The translations under genes were made by a program, and so were the position numbers. Of a DNA stretch of 17,323 nucleotides, positions 7,274 to 13,822 are shown in pieces. A model generated the notes under the pieces. That model was not told the origin of the DNA. It searched no databases and was given only the letters and a program-made list of their open reading frames with translations. Positions within the stretch are counted from its first letter, which is position 1, and each line of letters starts with the position of its first letter. This DNA is from M3007 sp038246345 (lineage in GTDB: Bacteria > Bacteroidota > Bacteroidia > Chitinophagales > Saprospiraceae): NCBI GenBank assembly GCA_038246345.1, contig JBBRWA010000102.1, forward strand, positions 1-17,323, in the 5' to 3' direction.

Positions 7274-8566
7274 ATGGAAAGATTTTTATCTAAAGAACTG
7301 GTAGCTTGGAAAGCTTCAAAATATAGAAAACCCTTGATAATTCAAGGGGCAAGGCAAGTGGGTAAAACTTGGCTAATGCGTGAATTTGGCAAAAAAGCCT
7401 TTAAAAATGTCGTTTATTTGAACTTTGAGAGCAGTAGTCGCTTAAAGGAATTATTTGTGATGGATTATGATATTCAAAGAATCATAACCACCATCGAAAT
7501 TGAAACACAGGAAAAAATAGACATAGAACATACCTTATTGATATTTGATGAAATTCAAGAGGCCGAAAAAGGACTGACGGCCCTCAAGTATTTTTACGAG
7601 AAAGCGCCTGGATATTTTATCCTCGCAGCAGGCTCGCTCTTAGGAACTTCTATGCAAAAAAAACATGCCTTTCCGGTTGGAAAAGTTGATTTTTTACAAC
7701 TCAATCCATTGAGTTTTATGGAATTTTTGTCAAGTATTGGAGCGTCCGCTTTGGCAGATCAAATCACACAGCAGCAATGGAACGTTGTTAGTGCTTTTCA
7801 TGAAAAACTCATCGCTTATCTGCGCTTGTATTATTTCATAGGTGGAATGCCCGAAGCGGTGGCACATTATATTGAAAACAAGGATTTAACCGCCGTGCGG
7901 GAAATCCAAGAAATGATTTTAATTGGCTATGAAAATGATTTTGCCAAATACGCGCCAAACGATATTGTACCCCGCATTAAAATGGTTTGGCATTCTATTT
8001 TGACCCAACTTTCCAAAGAAAACAGAAAATACATCTATGGACAAATCAAAAAAGGGGCCAGGGCCAAAGACTTTGAGACGGCTATTGATTGGTTGTCCGA
8101 TGCAGGTTTGATTGTCAAAATCAACCGGGTTGAAAGCGGCAAATTGCCTTTAAGCGCCTACTTGGAAATGGACGATTTTAAATTATTCCTACTTGATGTT
8201 GGCTTGCTAAATGCAAAAGGCAATTTAGACCCAACAATCATTTTGGAGAAAGATAAAATTCTCGTTGAGTTTAAAGGCGCGTTTACAGAACAATACGTCT
8301 GCCAGCAACTGGTAGTTAAACGCCCGAACCAGGTTTACTATTGGTCGGCTGAAAAAGCAAGCGCTGAAATAGATTTTGTATTGCAAGAAAAAAACGCTGT
8401 CTTGCCCATAGAGGTAAAAGCGGAAGAAAATTTAAAGGCCAAAAGTTTAAAGGTTTTTGTAGAAAAATACCAAACAGGCAAGGCGATCAGAACATCCATG
8501 AGCCCGTATCGGGAGGAAGATTGGTTGATTAATGTTCCTTTATACGCATTGGAGAGTTTGTTTTGA
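7274..8566 (+). CDS. Archaeal-type AAA ATPase with C-terminal DUF4143 / nuclease-like domain
   Basis: This 430-residue protein belongs to the ATP-binding DUF4143 family. From the ATG at 7274, the Walker A motif GARQVGKT is at residues 25-32 and Walker B LLIFDE at 88-93; GSLLG near 139 fits the sensor segment of these ATPases. The middle (about 190-290) matches the helical/winged-helix part seen in the family. The C-terminal part has EIDFVL (D367) followed by PIEVKA (E380, K382), the D...ExK spacing of PD-(D/E)xK nuclease-like folds. Reading could begin at a TTG at 7244, but that codon lies inside the promoter box, so 7274 is preferred. The gene is intact and looks more AT-rich than its flanks. 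Cellular function in this family is poorly known; DNA-linked or toxin-like roles have been suggested but nothing here decides. Confidence 0.9.
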   Translation: MERFLSKELVAWKASKYRKPLIIQGARQVGKTWLMREFGKKAFKNVVYLNFESSSRLKELFVMDYDIQRIITTIEIETQEKIDIEHTLLIFDEIQEAEKGLTALKYFYEKAPGYFILAAGSLLGTSMQKKHAFPVGKVDFLQLNPLSFMEFLSSIGASALADQITQQQWNVVSAFHEKLIAYLRLYYFIGGMPEAVAHYIENKDLTAVREIQEMILIGYENDFAKYAPNDIVPRIKMVWHSILTQLSKENRKYIYGQIKKGARAKDFETAIDWLSDAGLIVKINRVESGKLPLSAYLEMDDFKLFLLDVGLLNAKGNLDPTIILEKDKILVEFKGAFTEQYVCQQLVVKRPNQVYYWSAEKASAEIDFVLQEKNAVLPIEVKAEENLKAKSLKVFVEKYQTGKAIRTSMSPYREEDWLINVPLYALESLF

Positions 8567-8581
8567 GGTAGCGCGCGCAAG

Positions 8582-8689
8582 AAATTTGCATTGCTCGCTT
8601 TAAGTACCATATTTTGCCCACTTAGAGCGAGTAATAAATTTGTATTGCTCGCCCTAAGTACCTATTTTTGCCTACTTAAAGCGAGCAAT
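8582..8689 (+). repeat. Two contiguous 54-bp tandem repeats, each an imperfect palindrome
   Basis: Copies 8582-8635 and 8636-8689 abut exactly and agree at 45 of 54 positions. Each opens with AAATTTG(C/T) and contains inverted arms ATTGCTCGC..TAAGTA and ACTTA.AGCGAG.AAT around a T-rich spacer. In the second copy the arms begin at 8643 and end at 8689, one base before the ATG of the broken DUF234 ATPase. The second hairpin would therefore lie in the 5' leader, against the start codon. Confidence 0.9.
8613..8642 (+). promoter_or_regulatory. Bacteroidota-type promoter inside the tandem repeats
   Basis: TTTG at 8613-8616 and TAAATTTG at 8635-8642 match the -33 (TTTG) and -7 (TANNTTTG) consensus, with an 18-base gap that is within the usual range. 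The -7 box straddles the junction between the two 54-bp copies, so transcription would start near 8648, inside the second copy, leaving a leader of about 40 nt that contains its hairpin. Confidence 0.5.
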
Positions 8690-8690
8690 A

Positions 8691-9741
8691 ATGCAAAAAA
8701 CAACTTTGATCGGCCGAGAAAAAGAAGTCTCAACCCTGAAAACCCTTTTGCTTTCGGGGGAATCGGAACTGGTATCTGTTATTGGGCGGCGCAGGGTTGG
8801 AAAAACATTTTTGGTTCAGTCAGTCTACAAAGACAGGATTGCCTTCGAGATAACGGGCATGCAAAATGCATCGATCAAGGAGCAGTTGGAAAACTTCTTC
8901 ATTGCCTTGAACTTATACGCCAGGTCGCCACTTCCAGTCCAAACGCCAAAATCATGGCTGGAGGCTTTCCAACTGCTCATTCTTTACCTTGAATCCACAA
9001 CAAGTACTGAAAAGCAAGTCGTTTTTTTGACGAGATGCCTTGCTGTTCGATAATTCAGAAAACCATGTTGCGGTTGTTCGAGCTTTGTCCTCTAAATGGT
9101 CCGGCCTGACAAGGTCTGAGATCATTCAAATTACCGGGCTTACAAATGGTGGAGGACTCAGCAAAACGATTGAAGAATTGCAGTACTCAGGTTTCATCGA
9201 GGAATATTTGCCATTTGGGCGGTTGAAAAGGGATGTTCTGTACCGTTTGACGGATGAATACTCCCTTTTTTATCTAAAATTTATCGAACCCATGCGCAAA
9301 GAAGGCGCGGTTACCTGGCTGACATTTCAACAAAAAAGCACCTTTCGGGCATGGAGCGGCTATGCTTATGAAAGTATTTGCCTCAAACATTTGCCAGAAA
9401 TAAAAAAGGCTTTAGGCATATCGGGTGTTTTTTCTACGGCTTCATCATTTTACCAAAAAGGGTTAGCGGGCATGGATGGGTGCCTGATTGACCTGTTGAT
9501 TGATCGGGATGACCGAATAATTAATCTTTGCGAAATCAAATGGGCGACAACTGAATTTATCATCACCAAAGCTTATGCCTCTGAATTGCGAAAGAAAGTC
9601 GCCTTGTTCAAGCATTATTCAAATACTAAAAAACAGGTGTTTTTGACATTTATCAGCACATACGGACTGCTTCCTAACGAGCATAGTTTGGGCCTGGTTG
9701 ACAAAGAACTTAAGCTAGACAATCTCTTTGTTGAATCTTGA
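8691..9741 (+). pseudogene. Broken archaeal-type ATPase with C-terminal DUF234 domain
   Basis: The 5' part (8691-9026) codes MQKTTLIGREKE at its start, then Walker A GRRRVGKT (residues 32-39) and FEITGMQNASIKEQLENF, all typical of DUF234-type ATPases. Near 9020 the expected Walker B (VVFFDE.PW) is interrupted: a run of seven Ts at 9022-9028 shifts the frame, and GACGAGATGCCT just after it codes DEMP only in another frame. The sequence then jumps to a third frame from 9040 coding LFDNSENHVAVVRAL, a winged-helix part and the C-terminal DUF234 region with LIDLLID and CEIKW (D151, E165, K167 of the 3' ORF), a PD-(D/E)xK-like pattern. Relatives have about 450-490 residues; both parts sum to about 345, so some 120-150 residues are deleted, including the rest of the ATPase core. 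The 3' ORF alone (233 residues from a TTG at 9040) might still be expressed. Confidence 0.85.
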
Positions 9742-9773
9742 TACGCTGATAGGTAACCCATTTCGTCTTCTTT

Positions 9774-10724
9774 ATGAAAAACAAACACCTCCTCCTCATC
9801 TTTGCCAGCACCTTACTCCTGGGGCTCCTTGCCCGGTACAGCCCCTGGTTCAAAAATGATGTATTTCAGCGCGACCTGGTGCGACTCGACAGCACCAAAA
9901 TTGAACGCATTTCCATTACCCATGCCGGGCAAGCTGAATTGTTGCTGGAGCACAGCGACGAAGGCTGGGTGGCATCCCAGGACGACTTTGCTGTGCGCAC
10001 CGCCGACAGCCTGGTAGCCCCAATATTGACAGTATTGGCAGCTATACGCTCCCGCCGCATTGTGCAAACCACGCAAAGAGACACCTTGAGTTTGCTGCCC
10101 TCACAAGCTGTCCACGTGGAGGTTTTTATGAAAAATGGCGCTAAAGAACGGTTCGAAATTGGAAAGGAAATTTGGGAGGACAATTTGGCTGCAACGTACA
10201 TCGAAATTGACCGGCATGACGGTATTTATTTGATAGACAAACACTTGCGCGCGATTTTTGCAAAGAAAATCGATGAATTCAGGAACAAAGTCGTACTGGA
10301 TTTTTTGCCTGAAAACCTGAAAACTTTGCAAATTTTTAGGCTAAACGCCGATACCCTCTACTTTCAAAAAAGCGATTCTGCTGGGTTGTGGCAATGCAAT
10401 AATGTAGCAACAAAGCTGCCACAAGAGCAGGTGCAGCGATGGCTTCAATGGCTACAACAGTTGAAAGGTTTGCCTTTCGCAACCCATACGGAGGAACGCA
10501 TGGCCGCGGATGGTTGGCAGGCCACGCTGGAGCTAGGTATGCCAGATGCAGCAGAATCAATATCGCTGCAATTTTTTGCCCTGGGAGGTTATAAACCTTC
10601 GGACAAGCGGATGGGAACGACTTGTTTGCTACAATCCTCGCAAAACCCATTTAGCTTTTTTGCCTTATCGGATACCGCGCTGGTTCGAAACATCTTGTCT
10701 GGCCCGGCTACTGCAAACGATTGA
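9774..10724 (+). CDS. DUF4340 domain-containing protein
   Basis: The 316-residue protein has an N-terminal membrane anchor or signal (KHLLLIFASTLLLGLLARY, residues 4-22) and a periplasmic body of beta-rich repeats: LVRLDSTKIERISITH near 35-50, WVASQDDFAVRTADS near 66-80, then VHVEVFMKNGAKERFEIGKE and IYLIDKHLRAIFAKKIDEFRNKVVLDF. This order (residue-wise description of strain on side chains, a short oxidising-like DUF segment, then IYLI...FR.K.VLDF) is what DUF4340 proteins show. Relatives often sit beside gliding-type ABC transporter genes (gldF/gldG-like), but none is present here. It begins 32 bases after the broken ATPase, and its last 17 bases overlap the convergent TPR gene. The biochemical role is unknown. 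Confidence 0.8.
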   Translation: MKNKHLLLIFASTLLLGLLARYSPWFKNDVFQRDLVRLDSTKIERISITHAGQAELLLEHSDEGWVASQDDFAVRTADSLVAPILTVLAAIRSRRIVQTTQRDTLSLLPSQAVHVEVFMKNGAKERFEIGKEIWEDNLAATYIEIDRHDGIYLIDKHLRAIFAKKIDEFRNKVVLDFLPENLKTLQIFRLNADTLYFQKSDSAGLWQCNNVATKLPQEQVQRWLQWLQQLKGLPFATHTEERMAADGWQATLELGMPDAAESISLQFFALGGYKPSDKRMGTTCLLQSSQNPFSFFALSDTALVRNILSGPATAND

Positions 10725-12120
10725 TTTTTTCCTGGATCGCCGGGTTTTTGCTGATGTCGAAGGCTTTCATCCACAGGTCTTTGGCTTTGCTTCTATCGCC
10801 TTTCCCCAATTGTGCATCTCCCTGCAACTCAAATATTTCTGCGAGTAGCAGCGCGTCTTTACCTGCCATTATTTGCGCCTGATTCAGCGGTGGGATTGCC
10901 GCGTCGAAGTGGCGCATGGCAATGGCTGCTGCGGCGTAGTGCAGGTATGCTTTGGGCTGGTTGGGGAAGTAGTCCAGGGCTTTTTCAGCTTCCTTTTCCG
11001 TCTCGGCGTAGTTTTTCTGGCCGCGGAGAATGTTCAGCATGTTGTCCCAAACGGAAAAAACGCCGGGGCTCAGCTTAATACACTGGCGGTATTTTTCCAG
11101 CGCCTCCGGGTTGCGGCCACTCAAATAAAGCATATCCCCCGAAGCGCTCCAGGCTTTCGGGTCATCGGGGTGGGCTTGTTCCAGCAGGGCACCCAGGGTC
11201 AAAAGGTTTTCGGTAATGGCGGGATCTTTGCCACCTTCTATTTTTGACAAAAAGGGCATCAACTCCTTTATTTTCGAATCGATGGAAACCTTAGGGTCGG
11301 CAAACACCGTTCGAATAGCGTTCAGGTACTGAATATCTGTACCACCAGGCTGTTGCGCCAACGCTAGTTTTGCGATCGGATCGCCAGGGAATCGAAGGGC
11401 GATGTCTTCCCACGTTTTTATGGCGTTTTTTTGATCGCCAATCCGCTCATAAAAATCGGCCAATTGGTAGCGGTATTTTTCGTTCGTAGGGTAGGTGTCG
11501 GCAAGTTTTCGAAATTCTTCAGCGGCCTTTTTGTTGTCGCCCATGCCAACATAAATCAGGTGCTTTTTGGCGGTGTTATTGGGGTTTGTTCCGGTGATCT
11601 TTTCAAGTTTGTCGAGCGCTTTTAAGCCGCGTTTTGGGTCCTCGTTCAGCACGGCGAGGTAGGCGAGTTTTTCGTAGAATTCAGGGGTTTCAGGGAAGCG
11701 CTTGATGATGGTTTCGTAGGTTTCCATGGCATCCTTGTTCCGTCCATTCTTTTCAAAAAGGTCAGCCTGATACAAGAGATACCATTGATTGGCTGGCGCT
11801 AATGCAATGGCCTTTCCAATGGCATCAAAGGCATTGACCATGTCTTTTGTGGTGGCGTAAGTGCGGGAAAGTCCGTACCAGGCCGCATCGACATCAGGGT
11901 TTTCAAACAAAAAGGCTTTGTATGCTTCAACAGCTTTATCCCAATGGCCCAGCAAGCGCTCTTTTTCCGCGTTGAGGAAGGCACTCTGCTTTTTCACCTC
12001 CGATTCTGGCACGGTGGTTTTTACGCCGCCAATGGTGTTTTGGGCGTTTGCATAGGCGGAAACACAGAGCATTATGAGGGGCAAGTATTTTTTCACGGTG
12101 GATGTGTTTAAAAAAAGCAT
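10708..12120 (-). CDS. Secreted tetratricopeptide-repeat protein
   Basis: The 470-residue protein has a signal peptide (KKYLPLIMLCVSAYANAQ, residues 10-27) and a body of helix pairs with TPR spacing. Good units are at about 50-83 (LGHWDKAVEAYKAFLFENPD), 84-151 (NAFDAIGKAIALAPAN; DAMETYETIIKRFPET), 185-255 (KAAEEFRKLADTYPTN; NAIKTWEDIALRFPGD) and 330-400 (EALEKYRQCIKLSPGV; ETEKEAEKALDYFPNQ). TPRs bind partner proteins; no catalytic domain is present. It starts only 13 bases downstream of the nucleotidyltransferase stop, so the two are very probably co-transcribed. The 3' end overlaps the DUF4340 gene by 17 bases, tail to tail. The partner is unknown; a cell-envelope role is likely from the signal peptide. 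Confidence 0.88.
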   Translation of the reverse strand: MLFLNTSTVKKYLPLIMLCVSAYANAQNTIGGVKTTVPESEVKKQSAFLNAEKERLLGHWDKAVEAYKAFLFENPDVDAAWYGLSRTYATTKDMVNAFDAIGKAIALAPANQWYLLYQADLFEKNGRNKDAMETYETIIKRFPETPEFYEKLAYLAVLNEDPKRGLKALDKLEKITGTNPNNTAKKHLIYVGMGDNKKAAEEFRKLADTYPTNEKYRYQLADFYERIGDQKNAIKTWEDIALRFPGDPIAKLALAQQPGGTDIQYLNAIRTVFADPKVSIDSKIKELMPFLSKIEGGKDPAITENLLTLGALLEQAHPDDPKAWSASGDMLYLSGRNPEALEKYRQCIKLSPGVFSVWDNMLNILRGQKNYAETEKEAEKALDYFPNQPKAYLHYAAAAIAMRHFDAAIPPLNQAQIMAGKDALLLAEIFELQGDAQLGKGDRSKAKDLWMKAFDISKNPAIQEKINRLQ

Positions 12121-12133
12121 GTGTTAATTCCCC

Positions 12134-13141
12134 TCATTGTTTGGAGAGGTTTGAAAAATCTCCCAAGTCAAGTTCGTCCTTGGCACCGGTATAGTGACTG
12201 GAGTTGCCCACCATAGAGGAATCGAGTACCGCATTGGCGATATGGGAGTCATTTTGAATGATGCTATTGGTAATAACAGCACTATCGATGGAAGAGTTGC
12301 TTCCGACACTGACAAACGGCCCGAGCACCGAGTTTCGTATCACAGCACCGTCACCGATGTAACATGGCGGGATGATGACCGAGTTTTCAAATTTTGCGGA
12401 ATCAGACACCTGTCCTTTATCGCGATGAAATTCCAACATACGGGCATTGGAGTGCAGTATGTTTTCTTTATTACCACAGTCCAGCCATTCCTCTACAGTA
12501 GCAGTGGTGAATTTAAGCCCTTGGTTTTTTAGCGCTTCAAGGGCCGTGGTTATTTGGAATTCGTTCTTGTCCAGAATGTTTTGTTCAATGATGTGCTGCA
12601 ATGCGTCGCGTAGCAGTTCGCCCTTTTTGAAATAATAAATACCGACAATGGCCAGGTCAGAGACAAATTCGCTGGGCTTTTCTACAAATTCTGTGATATG
12701 TCCATTTGCATCCAACTTCACCACGCCAAAGGAAGAAGGGTCTTCTACTTTTTGAGTCCAAATTACTCCGTCTTGCTCATTGTCAAAACTGAAATCGGCC
12801 TTAAAAAGCGTGTCGGCAAAGGCAATCATACATTTACCGTTCAAGCTTTCAGCAGCACAAGCAATGGCATGGCCAACCCCCAGTGCTTTCTCCTGCTGGT
12901 AAATGCGGCCGCGGGCGCCCAGCTTTTCCGCTATGCGCACCAATTCCTTCTCAACATTAGCGCCAAAATCACCCACGACGTAAGCAATTTCCTCGATTTT
13001 ACCAGAATAGGAACTCGCCAGGTCTTCTACCAAACGCTGGATAATGGGTTTGCCCGCCACTGGAATCAGGGGTTTGGGAACGGTAAGTGTGTGTGGCCTC
13101 AAGCGCGTGCCACGGCCAGCCATGGGAATAATAATTTTCAT
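12134..13141 (-). CDS. Sugar-phosphate nucleotidyltransferase (glucose-1-phosphate thymidylyltransferase-like)
   Basis: The 335-residue enzyme is predicted to join a nucleoside triphosphate and a sugar 1-phosphate into an NDP-sugar for envelope polysaccharide synthesis. The N-terminal Rossmann-like domain has the pyrophosphorylase signature AGRGTRLRPHT (8-18) with PKPLIPVAGKPI (22-33), including K23. Next come QEKALGVGHAI (83-93) for base recognition and FADTLF with D110 as metal-binding aspartate. EFVEKPSEF and ATVEEWLDCGNKENIL follow. Residues about 250-320 (SVIIPPCYIGDGAVIRNSVLGPFVSVGSNSSI) are hexapeptide repeats of a left-handed beta-helix. This layout fits RmlA-like and archaeal-type enzymes; the exact base and sugar cannot be told. 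The ATG at 13141 gives the canonical KIIIPMAGRGTR start. Confidence 0.92.
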   Translation of the reverse strand: MKIIIPMAGRGTRLRPHTLTVPKPLIPVAGKPIIQRLVEDLASSYSGKIEEIAYVVGDFGANVEKELVRIAEKLGARGRIYQQEKALGVGHAIACAAESLNGKCMIAFADTLFKADFSFDNEQDGVIWTQKVEDPSSFGVVKLDANGHITEFVEKPSEFVSDLAIVGIYYFKKGELLRDALQHIIEQNILDKNEFQITTALEALKNQGLKFTTATVEEWLDCGNKENILHSNARMLEFHRDKGQVSDSAKFENSVIIPPCYIGDGAVIRNSVLGPFVSVGSNSSIDSAVITNSIIQNDSHIANAVLDSSMVGNSSHYTGAKDELDLGDFSNLSKQ

Positions 13142-13170
13142 AATTGTAAATTCAGTAAGATCAATTTATT

Positions 13171-13250
13171 TCATCACTCATCACTCATCACTCATCACTC
13201 ATCACTCATCACTCATCACTCATCACTCATCACTCATCACTCATCACTCA
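13171..13250. repeat. Eleven tandem TCATCAC heptamers (GTGATGA on the coding strand)
   Basis: Positions 13171-13247 are eleven perfect 7-bp copies, and a partial TCA follows at 13248-13250. This TCA is the TGA stop of the dut gene read on the minus strand, so the array begins exactly at the end of dut and stops 29 bases before the start of the nucleotidyltransferase. In the mRNA each unit has GTG, ATG and TGA overlapping. Confidence 0.97.
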
Positions 13251-13679
13251 AATCCCGGTGCTGCCAAATCCCCCTGCGCCCCGCTGTGTCTCTTCCAGGC
13301 TTTCAACCGCTTTCCATTCTATTTGTTCAAACTTCGCAACCACCATTTGCGCAACACGCTCGCCGGGTTCAATCGTTTGCGCTTCATTTGACAGGTTGAC
13401 GACGATACATTTTATTTCTCCCCTGTAATCACTGTCTATGGTGCCTGGAGAATTGAGCAAGGTTAACCCGCGCTTGGCGGCGAGGCCACTGCGTGGGCGG
13501 ATTTGAGCTTCCAGTCCTAGCGGCAACGCCATAAAAAGACCCGTAGGCACCAGGGTGCGTTCCAAGGGTTGAAGGGTGATGGAAACCGTGATGTTGGCGC
13601 GCAGGTCCATGCCAGCGCTACCAATGGTTTCGTACTGTGGCAATGGATGTGCCGATTGGTTGATGATATTTACTTTCAA
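13248..13679 (-). CDS. dut: Deoxyuridine 5'-triphosphate nucleotidohydrolase (dUTPase)
   Basis: dUTPase splits dUTP to dUMP and pyrophosphate, keeping uracil out of DNA and supplying thymidylate synthesis. The 143-residue chain has all five conserved motifs of the trimeric family in order: I AGMDLRA (22-28), II RPRSGLA (61-67), III GTIDSDYRGEI (79-89, with catalytic-site D82 and Y85), IV GERVAQM (106-112) and V RGAGGFGSTG (133-142). Length and motif spacing are normal, so it should be active. TACTTTTG on the minus strand at 13703-13696 matches the -7 promoter consensus and would start the transcript a dozen bases before the ATG. Its stop codon lies in the heptamer array, and the nucleotidyltransferase and TPR genes follow in the same direction. 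Confidence 0.97.
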   Translation of the reverse strand: MKVNIINQSAHPLPQYETIGSAGMDLRANITVSITLQPLERTLVPTGLFMALPLGLEAQIRPRSGLAAKRGLTLLNSPGTIDSDYRGEIKCIVVNLSNEAQTIEPGERVAQMVVAKFEQIEWKAVESLEETQRGAGGFGSTGI

Positions 13680-13695
13680 AGCAGCTTATTTTTGG

Positions 13696-13703
13696 CAAAA
13701 GTA
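13696..13703 (-). promoter_or_regulatory. Candidate -7 box for dut
   Basis: TACTTTTG on the minus strand fits TANNTTTG exactly. I see no TTTG at the proper -33 spacing, so this is a partial match only. On the other strand TATTTTTG at 13687-13694 also fits and would point towards the large surface protein gene, though far from it. Confidence 0.35.
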
Positions 13704-13789
13704 GAGTTTCAACCCGTAACTTGGCCGAGATATATAGCCTGAAGGCAGACATTTTCGGCATGAACTACTATATTTCTTTGAAAGGCTGG

Positions 13790-13797
13790 TAATTTTG
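13790..13797 (+). promoter_or_regulatory. Candidate -7 box for the large surface protein
   Basis: TAATTTTG fits TANNTTTG and lies 25 bases before the ATG at 13823. The nearest TTTG upstream (13777-13780) is too close to act as the -33 box, so support is limited. Confidence 0.35.
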
Positions 13798-13822
13798 ACC
13801 TTCAATAATCATCCAATTTCGC

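Noticed and set aside
9022..9028. Programmed frameshift at the T run
   Set aside because: A frame change alone cannot restore the ATPase because the core between DEMP and LFDNSENH is deleted as well.
13171..13250. CRISPR array
   Set aside because: The unit is 7 bp with no spacers.
12698..13399. Plus-strand ORF of 233 codons with ITHHSSL repeats
   Set aside because: It is antisense to the nucleotidyltransferase and dut genes and only reads through the heptamer array.
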